64,000 nucleotides of DNA from Clostridium_AD sp964467165 (GCA_964467165.1 CAYXOL010000001.1:248001-312000); one strand, 5' to 3'. Shown: positions 35,574 through 44,955, counted from the stretch's first letter. A program made the numbers and translations. Notes: a model not told the origin generated them from the letters alone.

Positions 35574-36869
35574 CTATTTCCAGTAATCATCTAGTAACTT
35601 TTGCACTTTAACAACTGCCCCATCTAGAGCTTTTCTAGGATCTACATCATTTAATAGTACTTCGTCAATTGCATCCATTATAGCTTTTCTGTCTGCCGCT
35701 TCATCTATATAGAAATATGACTGGGCTACTGGTAATTGTTTTACAAATGGAGCTAAATTTACATCTTTTAATATTTCTGGATCAGTAGCAAATTCAGTTC
35801 TAGCACCTATTTCTCCTGTACTCTTAGTCCACTGTGTCATTGATTCTTTTGAAGTAATAAATTTTAAGAATTTAACTGCAGCATCTGCTTTTGCGCCAGT
35901 TGCATTTGTTGTAATAGCATTTGTCCAATATGAACCAAATGTCTTTTGTACTCCATTATATGTTGGGAGAGTTGTTACACCGAAATTGAGATTTGGAGCT
36001 TTCTCCTTAGTTAAACCTGATAATCTATAGGATCCATCAATATGAAGTGCTGCTTTCCCATTGATAAATGCAGTAGCATCATCAGTAAAGAAATTATTTT
36101 CTCCTACCTTATCTTTTTTAGCTAAATTAACGAGAAATTCAAAAGCCTTATACCCATTTTCAGATGCATTCCACAAAACTTTCTTATTGTCATCACTTAA
36201 TGGTTTTTGTCCGAATTGTTCCATTAAAACTGGTCTATACCAGGAATGTAACTGTCCAGAAGGTTGGAATGTAAGTCCTTCAATTTCAAGCTTACCATCA
36301 GTAATTTTTGTACATTTTTTAGCCATTTCAACTAATTCTTCTAGAGTAGTTGGTGGCTTTTCTGGGTCTAGTCCATTTGCTATAAATATATCTTTGTTCC
36401 AAAGTAGTCCAAGCGTTCTTACTCCTATTGGGAGGGCATAATATTTTCCATCAAATTTGCTTGTACTAATCATTGGTGCAAATTCTTTTTCTATAGTTGC
36501 TGTAGGGAACTGATCTTCTGGTAATGGTTGCAATGTGTTTGACTTAACATATTTAGGTAACCATCCATAATAAAGGTTTACTATGTCTGGGCCTGTTTTT
36601 GCAGCAATAGCGGCGGAAACCTTTTGTTGATAACTATCATAGGGAAAATTTTTATGCACTACTTTAATATTAGGGTTTGCTGCTTGGAAATCTACTATTA
36701 ACTTATCTATGAGTTTAATTTTTGACTCATAGAAATACTCCCAATATTCTATTGTCACTACTTCATCCTTTTTTACCTCTTCTACTTTTTCAACCTTTTT
36801 TGCACACCCTGATAAAGTTGTCATTATTATAAATGCTGTAAGAGTAATTGTTAAAATTTTCTTGAACAT
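35574..36869 (-). CDS. Sugar-type ABC solute-binding lipoprotein (family 1)
   Basis: The start is ATG 36869 after GGGGAGG. The 431-residue product has a lipoprotein signal ending LSGC (Cys near 22) and then a two-lobe CUT1 binding fold, with ALPIGVRTLGLLWNKDIF and LHIDGSYRLSG segments typical of MalE/UgpB-like proteins. It sits outside the cell on a lipid anchor and delivers the ligand to the permeases downstream. An inverted repeat (36898-36916) 30 bases upstream of its start probably regulates its expression separately from the kinase gene before it. Confidence 0.9.
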   Translation of the reverse strand: MFKKILTITLTAFIIMTTLSGCAKKVEKVEEVKKDEVVTIEYWEYFYESKIKLIDKLIVDFQAANPNIKVVHKNFPYDSYQQKVSAAIAAKTGPDIVNLYYGWLPKYVKSNTLQPLPEDQFPTATIEKEFAPMISTSKFDGKYYALPIGVRTLGLLWNKDIFIANGLDPEKPPTTLEELVEMAKKCTKITDGKLEIEGLTFQPSGQLHSWYRPVLMEQFGQKPLSDDNKKVLWNASENGYKAFEFLVNLAKKDKVGENNFFTDDATAFINGKAALHIDGSYRLSGLTKEKAPNLNFGVTTLPTYNGVQKTFGSYWTNAITTNATGAKADAAVKFLKFITSKESMTQWTKSTGEIGARTEFATDPEILKDVNLAPFVKQLPVAQSYFYIDEAADRKAIMDAIDEVLLNDVDPRKALDGAVVKVQKLLDDYWK

Positions 36870-36897
36870 TTTAATACCTCCCCTTATAATATTAATA

Positions 36898-36916
36898 TAA
36901 TCCATTAAGTGGATTA
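36898..36916. promoter_or_regulatory. Operator-like inverted repeat TAATCC-N7-GGATTA (operon 1)
   Basis: Six-base arms with a 7-base spacer, overlapping the stop codon of the ROK kinase gene and 29 bases ahead of the binding-protein start. The same arms and spacing occur at the start of operon 2 (48606-48630). Confidence 0.6.
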
Positions 36917-37816
36917 CTCTTTAACTTTATTGAAACTTATTACAGAGCCTAAAGCACTACCTAATGCACCTCCCATTTCTCCCAGATCACTTAAGCAAAT
37001 TTCAGATCTTATTGGTATAAGTTTTGATACATTATCTATTATTTCTTTAAGGAATAACTCCCCTTCATTAGCCATCCCCCCACCAATAATTATTTTACTT
37101 GGATTAAGTAAGGATATAATTGAAGCAATTCCTATAGATATATACTTATAAGCCTCTTTTCTTATTTCAACTGCATTCTTAACTTCTTCATATGATAGGT
37201 TAAAAATTTCATCACAACTTAGGTTTTCTCCTGTCTTTTTATAATACTGGTTACTAACTGATATAGCAGAGGCTTTAGACTCAAGAAATCCGAAATCCTT
37301 ATAGGTGTATTCTTTATTAAATGCATCTAAGCTAACTGGCATATATCCTATTTCCCCTGCTTCATATGTGGATCCCGTATATAATTTATCATCAATATAA
37401 ATTCCACAGCCTATACCAGTACCTATTGTAATCATAGCAAAATTTTTATAGCCTATGCCTTTACCTATATGTTTTTCAGCTATAGTCCAGTTATTAACAT
37501 CGTTTCCTATGCATGAATATATTTTAAATTTATCTTCAAGAATTTTTTTTAAATTTAGATTGTTCCACTCTAGGGCTGGACATGCCACAATGATTCCATT
37601 ATCTATATTCACTGTACCGGGTACACCTACTCCAATTGTTGCAACAGGTATAATACTAGAATTAATCAATACTTCAATAATTTCTATAAGGTTCTTCAGG
37701 TAATCGTTTTCATAATAAGCAGTTTTTCTATAAAATCTGTCAATTACTTTTCCATTCTCATTGCATAGTACAGCAGATATATTTGTACCTCCAATATCAA
37801 TGCCAATAATATTCAT
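36914..37816 (-). CDS. ROK-family sugar kinase
   Basis: A 300-residue ROK protein without HTH, so probably an enzyme. MNIIGIDIGGTNISAVLCN (phosphate 1), GVGVPGTVNIDNG and TIGTGIGCGIYIDD are the ATP and sugar loops. The zinc-binding Cys motif of canonical ROK kinases is missing; instead ESKASA follows GEIGYMPVSLDAF, closely like the repressor of the same operon. It should phosphorylate a hexose, amino sugar or derivative released from the imported compound. ATG 37816 is chosen over an in-frame GTG 3 codons earlier because AAAGGCGG is then correctly spaced. Confidence 0.85.
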   Translation of the reverse strand: MNIIGIDIGGTNISAVLCNENGKVIDRFYRKTAYYENDYLKNLIEIIEVLINSSIIPVATIGVGVPGTVNIDNGIIVACPALEWNNLNLKKILEDKFKIYSCIGNDVNNWTIAEKHIGKGIGYKNFAMITIGTGIGCGIYIDDKLYTGSTYEAGEIGYMPVSLDAFNKEYTYKDFGFLESKASAISVSNQYYKKTGENLSCDEIFNLSYEEVKNAVEIRKEAYKYISIGIASIISLLNPSKIIIGGGMANEGELFLKEIIDNVSKLIPIRSEICLSDLGEMGGALGSALGSVISFNKVKE

Positions 37817-37892
37817 AAGCTTCACCGCCTTTCAGTAATTATTTTGAGTGCATAATCGGTTTGTTCGGCTTCTTTACCAACTAACTATATTA

Positions 37893-37922
37893 ATAATATA
37901 TCTTATTGGGATCAAATGTCAA
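37893..37922 (-). promoter_or_regulatory. Promoter of operon 1
   Basis: TTGACA (37917-37922) and TATTAT (37893-37898) on the minus strand with 18-base spacing, about 75 bases before the kinase start. Confidence 0.65.
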
Positions 37923-38125
37923 GTAAAATATGTATTATTAAAAAAATATAATAAGCATTTAACACGATTACCTACAAAATTTGAATTTTATTAATGATCA
38001 AGGGGCATTTTATGTCTCCAAGGTAAAAAATTAATACTACTCTTTATAGAGAAACCGAAATCACCGAGTATCGACTTAAAGGTGAGCCTAAAATAAGAAA
38101 AAGGTATTCTTATATAACTATTCAA
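37923..38125. other. Intergenic stretch between operon 1 and the decayed gene
   Basis: About 200 bases, with 310 bases lacking any intact gene if the promoter is included. I see no functional element beyond the promoter described. Confidence 0.5.
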
Positions 38126-38800
38126 GAGCTCGGATTGGCTACAGTTTTGGGCATGCGCACCGTATACCCTACCACCACAGGAACAAACCAAATAGGTTTG
38201 GAAAAGGACTATACTTTAGACTATTCAAATTTAATATCAACGGACGAGTTTTTGAAGCTGAGGGCGTTTGTTGCGTCATAGGTGAATATGCAAAAGCAAG
38301 AATCAGGCAATCTTGTTCATCCCGACCCAAGCGACCCAGAGGTTATAAAAGCTTACAGTGAAGGCATATGTCCAAACTTCTATATGTATGGCAGGCTCCC
38401 TCTTTCGACAGAAGAGTATCTAATACCAAGAGTTGCTGAGCTCCGTGAAATGGGGGCAAAGAACATATACTTTAAAATGGCTGGTTACGATCCCACAGGT
38501 CTTGAAAAATCCATACGTCTGGGAAGTGAGGCAGGGTTTGACATTATAACCTTTGACGGTGCTGGTGGTGGCAGCGGCTACAGCCCATGCAAAATGATGA
38601 ACGAATGAGGATATCCAACACTTATCATGGAAGAAGCAGTGTGCAGCATCATAAAGAAGCTTAAAAAGGAAGGTCTCTGAATTCCCGCAATAACTATAAC
38701 AGGAGGGTTTGCCTCTGAAGATCCGGTTTTCAAGGCTCTCTCTTATGGAGATGGCACATTGCAGGCTAGGCATCTGCTGCGCTGCAATGGCTGCTGCCAT
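38126..38800 (+). pseudogene. Decayed copy of the FMN glutamate synthase homologue
   Basis: Nucleotide-level similarity to 19766-20860 is obvious: both contain GGGCATGCGCACCGTATACC, and both encode NLVHPDP, EEYL and KMAGYDP segments. The copy lacks the 5' end and about 280 bases of the middle (joining equivalents of about 20090 and 20355). It has stop codons such as TGA after MMNE and in GL*IPA, and frameshifts near the end. It is clearly non-functional. Confidence 0.9.
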
Positions 38801-38801
38801 G

Positions 38802-38850
38802 ATTGCAAAAAAGATTCATCGGGAACTCTCCGATGAATCTTTTTTGCAAT
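38802..38850. terminator. 21-bp perfect inverted repeat, probable bidirectional terminator
   Basis: Arms 38802-38822 and 38830-38850 are perfectly complementary over 21 bases, including AAAAAAGATTCATCGG / CCGATGAATCTTTTTT, with a 7-base loop. It should terminate the decayed plus-strand gene and, on the minus strand, the end of operon 2 (stop at 38898). Confidence 0.85.
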
Positions 38851-38897
38851 CATTCCCAAGCATCAGGTACCTAACAGAGTTAATATCATGATTATAT

Positions 38898-41483
38898 TTA
38901 ATTACTCTTAATAATTTTAATTAGCATATCTCCTATACCCACATTATATCCGCTACAAGCATAAATTACATTTACACAATTATTAGTAATATTTATAGAC
39001 CCATTATAATTATTAGAAACCAGCACTAGTGGAAGTTTATCCGGCTCCAAATACATTCTTCTAGCTATGGTATTTACATTTTCAGAAAAGTCATCATAGT
39101 AAGTTTTTATCCCTGGAATTAATCCATACACTCTTTGTAATGTTTTGCTTCGCTTTGCAAAACTATCTCTTAGAACAAATATAATTTGTCCATTTATATT
39201 TATAAAATCTTGATGCATTTCTATCATTTCATTTAAGACATGTTCTGTAGGTTCCTTGCCTTCCTCTATCCATATAATCATATTTTTTTCGTTCTTAATT
39301 AAATCAGAGGCATGTATTACATTTCTATTATTATCCATAAGATTAAAATCTTGAAGTTCATAATTATCTAGCATATCTGAAATTTTCGCATTTCGGAGTG
39401 CTATATCTATAGTTTTTGTCTCCACAATCTTAACCTGAAAAGTATACTTCATAGCAAGTATACTCCCATTAGGCAATCTGTTGGAGGTTAAAATTCTATA
39501 ATGCCCTGGAGTAGCAATAATACTCGCTTTATTATCCGCCAATATATCCTTATCTAAAACAAGGGTTCTATAGATTCCATCTTCAAGCACTGCTATACCC
39601 CAATTATTATAGTACGCAAGCCTTTTTTCACCGGTATTATTAATTAAAATTTGTGAACTTACTGAGTTATATTTATCCTCTACCTTTATAAATCTCCCAT
39701 TACACCCTTTATAATATTCTATAGATAAATCACAACTATTTATCCTAGCGGGTATACCTAAACTTCTGCATATAGCAACAAACAAAATCTTTTTAGACAT
39801 AAGACTTCCTTTTCCCATTTTAATTACCTCTACAGGGGTAGCATATAACTCCTCATATTCCCGCTCTTGGAGTTCTGTAATACATTCTTTAATATAATTC
39901 CATACCTTGCCAGGATCTTTTATAAAGTTATCTTTTAGATTACCATGAAAATAGTTAATAATAAACTGCCTAAAATCCGTAATTTTTTCCAGGTAAATTC
40001 TTGGACAAAGTATATATTTATAATATATCTCTTCAGGACAATTCGGCTCAAAACTAGCAGTATTATTAATATGGGAATTTAGTATACTACATCTACTATC
40101 TACATAGTCCTTCTTTGATAGACACCTTAATAAATTTATTCTCTTTTTTAAGTCCTCATGATTATGGTGGAAATTCAAAAATTCTAATATTGACTCATAG
40201 TTTCCCATTGCACTTAATAATATATTTCTAATTTCACAATCATATTTACCAAAATGCGGAGCTTTATCTATATCTTCTACGATTTTATTGACCTTTTCTT
40301 CTCGAGCTCTATTACAATATTCAATTCTATTCTTTTGTGTAATTTTTTCTTCCTTAGTGATGGCTGGCGCCAAAACTATTTTATCAGATGGTGGTACAAT
40401 ATCAATCTCTATTCCTTGCATTTCCTCTTTATAATCTACTGCATCCTCAATATTGAATGTAATTTCCGATAAAACTTTTGTATCAACCATTCTGCATATA
40501 AACCTATCATCTTTTACCACATGAATAGCGATGCTCCCAAGTCCAATATTTATATGGGCTAGTCCTTTTTCATCCGTACGCACCCTTGCTATAGGGGTTA
40601 ATTCAGAATAATTAAGTATTTCAAATCTTACTTCTATACCCTCTACAGGTTTATTTTTTGAATTTACAACCTTCACATAAAAAGCTTTTGAAACGGCATA
40701 TCTGCTGATATTGTTAATAGTAATTACTGCCTTGTTCTTTGATATTACATCCTCATTTTTAAAATAACCGGAAAATACTCTACTGTGTATAACCATGGCT
40801 CTAGAAGCAGCTGAGGTAAACCAACCTTTGTCTAGCACTGGTTTTGGCTCGCATGCTCCCAGGTAATGCCACTTCCCATCACACCATACCTCTACCCACG
40901 CATGATTATCATCACAATGAGCCCATCTAGGGGTGTAGATCTGTCTCGCTGGTATTCCCACACTTCGAAGAGCCGTAACTGTAAAAGTAGCTTCTTCTCC
41001 ACATCTTCCATATGCACATTTTAATGCGGAGAGAGGTGAGGCTGTCCTAACGTCCGTTGAGTCATATGTTACATTCTCAGCACACCAATAGTTAACTTCT
41101 AAAACTGCCTGATACATGCTTTTATTCTCTAATCTATGGTATATTAAATCATAAAATATTTTTCTGCAATTTTCTATAGCCTCATTATTAATACGATAGT
41201 GAAGCACATAATTGAGGAAAATATCTTCAGGAATTGTAGCGCCCCAAGGGGTATTTTCCTTTAAATAGATAGCCTGTTTAGCATATTCATAAAAAAGCTC
41301 AAAATCATAATTTGTGATATCACTTAAAGGCATTGTAGCATATAAGTATTCCATTAAAAACCTTTCCTCAGGCCTGCATAAGGAAAGCTTAGTAACTATA
41401 TTCTCCTTTTTATATCCAAATAAGTCTAATGCCTCTGCAAATCTAGAATTTACATATTGTTTTACTTCATCTGTATATATCAT
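38898..41483 (-). CDS. Transglutaminase-fold protein with PNGase-like motifs and thioredoxin-like tail
   Basis: An 861-residue cytosolic protein without signal peptide. The transglutaminase core (about 105-215) has nucleophile Cys161 in GRCGEEATF, SVGIPAR, His194 in DNHAWVEVW and KWHYLGACEP. These resemble peptide:N-glycanase (RCGEW, HVWTEV, HVDxCE), but the Asp of the triad is Gly here, leaving Glu212 as a possible substitute. An Ig-like domain follows (about 260-345). A second degenerate transglutaminase-like region (about 540-600; ICRSLGIPAR, no nucleophile) and a C-terminal thioredoxin-like domain without CxxC (about 730-861) complete it. As last gene of operon 2 it may cleave glycosyl-amide or peptide bonds. 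Confidence 0.75.
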   Translation of the reverse strand: MIYTDEVKQYVNSRFAEALDLFGYKKENIVTKLSLCRPEERFLMEYLYATMPLSDITNYDFELFYEYAKQAIYLKENTPWGATIPEDIFLNYVLHYRINNEAIENCRKIFYDLIYHRLENKSMYQAVLEVNYWCAENVTYDSTDVRTASPLSALKCAYGRCGEEATFTVTALRSVGIPARQIYTPRWAHCDDNHAWVEVWCDGKWHYLGACEPKPVLDKGWFTSAASRAMVIHSRVFSGYFKNEDVISKNKAVITINNISRYAVSKAFYVKVVNSKNKPVEGIEVRFEILNYSELTPIARVRTDEKGLAHINIGLGSIAIHVVKDDRFICRMVDTKVLSEITFNIEDAVDYKEEMQGIEIDIVPPSDKIVLAPAITKEEKITQKNRIEYCNRAREEKVNKIVEDIDKAPHFGKYDCEIRNILLSAMGNYESILEFLNFHHNHEDLKKRINLLRCLSKKDYVDSRCSILNSHINNTASFEPNCPEEIYYKYILCPRIYLEKITDFRQFIINYFHGNLKDNFIKDPGKVWNYIKECITELQEREYEELYATPVEVIKMGKGSLMSKKILFVAICRSLGIPARINSCDLSIEYYKGCNGRFIKVEDKYNSVSSQILINNTGEKRLAYYNNWGIAVLEDGIYRTLVLDKDILADNKASIIATPGHYRILTSNRLPNGSILAMKYTFQVKIVETKTIDIALRNAKISDMLDNYELQDFNLMDNNRNVIHASDLIKNEKNMIIWIEEGKEPTEHVLNEMIEMHQDFININGQIIFVLRDSFAKRSKTLQRVYGLIPGIKTYYDDFSENVNTIARRMYLEPDKLPLVLVSNNYNGSINITNNCVNVIYACSGYNVGIGDMLIKIIKSN

Positions 41484-41538
41484 ATTTCACCTGCTTTAAC
41501 ATATTCTATACCTATTCCAACAATTATTAGCTTGTGAA

Positions 41539-42288
41539 TTATAGCTGAAACTTCTCCAAAATCTCTCTAATTCTTCTTATTTCTTCACTTTGAGTTCTTA
41601 AAATCACATATTCACTAATTATAGGCAATCCCATACTTATGTCTTCCCTTCTATATTGCATATCACTTTCAACTTCTCTCTTTCCAGAAGTATGTACCGC
41701 ACAGGATTTAGTGTAGCTTATTATATCTTCTACATTATTTGAATTTATACCACTTCCTATGAGAATTTCTATCTTGTGCTCTGATCTTTCCACCAGTTCT
41801 TTTAAAAGCTCTCTGCCTTGCATACAATTATTTTTCTGACCTGAGGTTAAAATAGAATTTATACCCAACTTCTTTGCTTCTTCTAATGTAGCAAACGGAT
41901 CTTTGCACACATCAAAGGCCCGATGAAGAGTTATTTGCATTCCCTCTGCCTCTGATATAAGTTCTTTCATTCTATCTATATCCAATGTTCCATCTGTTTT
42001 TAACATTCCTATAACTACTCCGTTTGCGCCAGCTTTTTTAAACATTCTTATATCTCTTTTCATTATTTCAAATTCATTTTCGGTATAACTAAAATTACCA
42101 TATCTAGGTCTAATTAAAACATTCATCTTTATATTACTTTTTTCTTTTAATATTTTTAATAAGTTTATATTGGGCGTAGTACCCCCAATAATTAGATTGC
42201 CGCAAACTTCAAGACGGTTTGCTCCGCCTTTTACTGCTTCCATAGCCGATTCCACCGAATCCACGCACGCTTCTAAAATAAATGACAT
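41539..42288 (-). CDS. cutC: CutC family TIM-barrel protein
   Basis: A 249-residue barrel with the CutC signatures LEACVDSVESAMEAVKGGAN, RLEVCGNLIIGGTTPN, the HRAFDVCKDP segment and ILTSGQKNNC. CutC was named for copper tolerance, but copper binding is not well supported and its reaction is unknown. Its place between an aminopeptidase and a transglutaminase-like protein in a sugar-import operon argues for a catabolic role, perhaps on a sugar-linked amino acid or sugar phosphate. Begins 5 bases after the aminopeptidase gene stop. Confidence 0.92.
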   Translation of the reverse strand: MSFILEACVDSVESAMEAVKGGANRLEVCGNLIIGGTTPNINLLKILKEKSNIKMNVLIRPRYGNFSYTENEFEIMKRDIRMFKKAGANGVVIGMLKTDGTLDIDRMKELISEAEGMQITLHRAFDVCKDPFATLEEAKKLGINSILTSGQKNNCMQGRELLKELVERSEHKIEILIGSGINSNNVEDIISYTKSCAVHTSGKREVESDMQYRREDISMGLPIISEYVILRTQSEEIRRIREILEKFQL

Positions 42289-42293
42289 AATAT

Positions 42294-43739
42294 TTACTTC
42301 CTTTCTGAAAATAAGTGATACATAGATGTTACACCTGCTCCTGTAGCACCTGCTATTTGGTATTCATAAAGAGGAGTCTCTACCCACGCAGTACCCGCAA
42401 TATCTAGATGTATCCAAGGTGTATCCTCTACAAATTTTTCTAAAAATAAACCTGCGATTATGGTACCACAATAATTTTTACCCGCATTCTTCACATCTGC
42501 TATATCGCTTTTTATCATGTCCCTATATTCATCATAAATTGGGAACTGAAAGTATTGCTCCCCAGATTTTTTGTAGCCCTTTTTAAATTCCTGATAAAAC
42601 TCTTTATTATTAGTTAAAATGCCAGCAGTGCTAAAACCTAAAGTACTAACCACAGCACCAGTTAAAGTAGCTATATCAATAACCTTTACTGCCTTTTCCT
42701 TTTGCAGTGCATAGGTTATTGCATCCGCTAGTATTAATCTTCCTTCAGCATCGGTGTTTAAAATCTCAATAGTTTTTCCAGACATGGAATTAACTACATC
42801 ACCAGGAACAAAGCTTTCTCTAGATATTCTATTTTCACATGCAGGTATAACCCCTACTACGTTTACCTTCACTTTATTTTTTGCTAAGGCATAAATAGTT
42901 CCTATAACCGCAGCTGCTCCTGCCATATCTCCCTTAATCCCAGCCATGGAACTTGCTGACTTTAGGCAATAGCCACCAGTATCACAGGTAACTCCTTTGC
43001 CTACTAAAGCAGTAATATCATCGCTTTCATCATCTCCAAAATACCTAGCTATTACAAGTCTTGGTGGGTTTCCACTACTTCCTCCCACAGTATAAAAGGC
43101 ATCCATTCCCATTTCTACTATATATTTTTCATCAAAAATCTCCACCTGAAAGTCTGCGTCTTCCCCCAATTTTCTTATGTTTTCTGCCATAATAATAGGT
43201 GTAAGTCTATTCGAAGGAGTATTAACCAAATCCCTTGCTAAAATAACCCCTTGGGAAAGATTCAAAGCAAGGTTTTTCTCCTTACTTATTATATTTTCCT
43301 CCTCCTTTGAATATCCCTTAAGGAATACATCATAATCAGGTTTCTTCTTTGTAGTACTATAGCCCATAAAGTTATAGAGCCCTAGCCTTATGCCCAAAAC
43401 CACCTCCCCTATGCAGTTTATTCCAAATTCCTTCAAAAACAGTGATAAGTCAAGAGCAACATTTTTAGCCTTATATTTTTTTAGTTGCTTTATACTATAA
43501 GCCACTACATCTTTAATCTTCATAAAATCAAAACTAGAAGCTTGCCCAAGCCCTACATATAATATGGCATTATCTTTTAATTCACTAACATAAGGAAAGC
43601 AATTCTTATAACCACAATCAAATATTTCTTGAATTCTAACTGGAATACTATCATCATTATTCTTGTTACCATCCATAGTAAGCTCATAAACGTACACAAT
43701 TTCAAAATCACAATTTTGTTCATTATTTACACCTATCAT
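42294..43739 (-). CDS. pepA: M17 leucyl aminopeptidase
   Basis: A 481-residue M17-family exopeptidase. The C-terminal catalytic domain (about 170-475) shows GKGVTCDTGGYCLKSASSMA (metal-binding Lys and Asp), the signature NTDAEGRLILADA, and DIATLTGAVVSTLG. Two metal ions activate water to remove N-terminal residues, classically Leu; Cys-Gly cleavage is also known in this family. It is cytosolic and hexameric in homologues. Inside operon 2 it should trim the peptide part of an imported conjugate. Confidence 0.92.
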   Translation of the reverse strand: MIGVNNEQNCDFEIVYVYELTMDGNKNNDDSIPVRIQEIFDCGYKNCFPYVSELKDNAILYVGLGQASSFDFMKIKDVVAYSIKQLKKYKAKNVALDLSLFLKEFGINCIGEVVLGIRLGLYNFMGYSTTKKKPDYDVFLKGYSKEEENIISKEKNLALNLSQGVILARDLVNTPSNRLTPIIMAENIRKLGEDADFQVEIFDEKYIVEMGMDAFYTVGGSSGNPPRLVIARYFGDDESDDITALVGKGVTCDTGGYCLKSASSMAGIKGDMAGAAAVIGTIYALAKNKVKVNVVGVIPACENRISRESFVPGDVVNSMSGKTIEILNTDAEGRLILADAITYALQKEKAVKVIDIATLTGAVVSTLGFSTAGILTNNKEFYQEFKKGYKKSGEQYFQFPIYDEYRDMIKSDIADVKNAGKNYCGTIIAGLFLEKFVEDTPWIHLDIAGTAWVETPLYEYQIAGATGAGVTSMYHLFSERK

Positions 43740-43791
43740 AAAATTCCTCCTATGAATTTTATATTAACACCTTTAGAAGCATACTTAAACA

Positions 43792-44955
43792 CTATTCTAA
43801 ATCTAAAAATGTATTTAAAGCTAGAGTAGCCGCACCAATAATCACAGATTCTTTTTTTAACTGCGAATACACAAGATTAAAAGTGCCTGTAAAAGGTTCC
43901 CAAATCAAAGAACGCCTCTTCTCAACTAGTTCAATCATCATAGGATATTGTTCGATTAAACGTCCGCTGAGTATAATCGTATCTGGGCTGTACATGCAAG
44001 CTACATTATTAATTAATATGGCAATATACATTGCGGCGCGCTCCAATATACTAATCGCCCAATTTTCACCATTTGTTGCACATTGGAAAATCTCTCCAAT
44101 ATTATTAATTTTATGGACTTTATTTGCTTCAATAAGAAGTGCCCCCTCAGCAATATAAGTTTGAAGGCACCCTCGTCTACCACATTCGCACAGCATTCCA
44201 TCTGGATCAACAATGGTATGCCCCACTTCACCTGCAATATTGCTTTCACCCCTTAAAACATGCCCATCCATTACCAATGCTGACCCTACTCCACTTCCTA
44301 TACTAATCATTGCAAGTTTTGGAGAACTCTTAGCTACACCATAAATACTCTCTGCTAGAGCCTTTAACTTTACTGTATTATCAATAATTATTTTCATATC
44401 AATTCTTTTATTTATCATTTCTACAAAATCTATGTTTTTCCATCCCAATTGTGCAGACAAAATTATTTTTCCGTTTTTTGTATCTATAATTCCTGGCATG
44501 CCTATTCCCACACCAATAACTTTGGGTGTATTTATTTTCAGCTCTTTAATTGAATTAATAATTATATATGCTAATTTGTCGCACACTTCGCAAACAGAAT
44601 GCTTTGACGTATCATATTGGAACTCTTGATTAAGAATAATTTGCCCAACAAAATTCACAATGCCAAGTCTTATAATATCTCTATTTAGATATACTCCAAT
44701 AGTAGCTATTGAATCAGGATATATACTCAAAAGTGTAGCTTTTCTTCCTACTCCCTCTGAATAAGGCTCTGTTTCATCTATGAGTCCTATATTACTAAGC
44801 TCTGACACAATCCGACTAATTGAGGTTGGACTCATACTTGTTAATCTAGCAATACTTGCCCTTGATATAGGACCTTTGTTTCTAATTATTTTAAGAACCA
44901 TACTTTTGTTAAGTTTTTTCATATATTCCTGATCATGTTTTACTAAAACTTTCAA
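43792..44955 (-). CDS. ROK-family transcriptional repressor
   Basis: A 387-residue NagC-type regulator. The winged HTH (about 15-75) contains GPISRASIARLTSMSPTSIS; the ROK domain starts near residue 80, with GVGIGMPGIIDTKNG and ISIGSGVGSALVMDG. The canonical zinc site is complete: GH with CECGRRGCLQTY. The start is TTG after GAGGAG; ATG twelve codons in is an alternative. It most likely binds the TAATCC-N7-GGATTA repeat over the operon promoter and is released by an imported sugar. Confidence 0.9.
   Translation of the reverse strand: MKVLVKHDQEYMKKLNKSMVLKIIRNKGPISRASIARLTSMSPTSISRIVSELSNIGLIDETEPYSEGVGRKATLLSIYPDSIATIGVYLNRDIIRLGIVNFVGQIILNQEFQYDTSKHSVCEVCDKLAYIIINSIKELKINTPKVIGVGIGMPGIIDTKNGKIILSAQLGWKNIDFVEMINKRIDMKIIIDNTVKLKALAESIYGVAKSSPKLAMISIGSGVGSALVMDGHVLRGESNIAGEVGHTIVDPDGMLCECGRRGCLQTYIAEGALLIEANKVHKINNIGEIFQCATNGENWAISILERAAMYIAILINNVACMYSPDTIILSGRLIEQYPMMIELVEKRRSLIWEPFTGTFNLVYSQLKKESVIIGAATLALNTFLDLE

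Noticed and set aside
38126..38800. A second functional glutamate synthase homologue read by frameshifting
   Set aside because: The 5' end and a large internal part are missing and several stops interrupt it, so it is a pseudogene.
42294..43739. Housekeeping role for the M17 aminopeptidase independent of the operon
   Set aside because: Possible, but tight spacing with cutC and shared direction with the importer favour a dedicated catabolic role.
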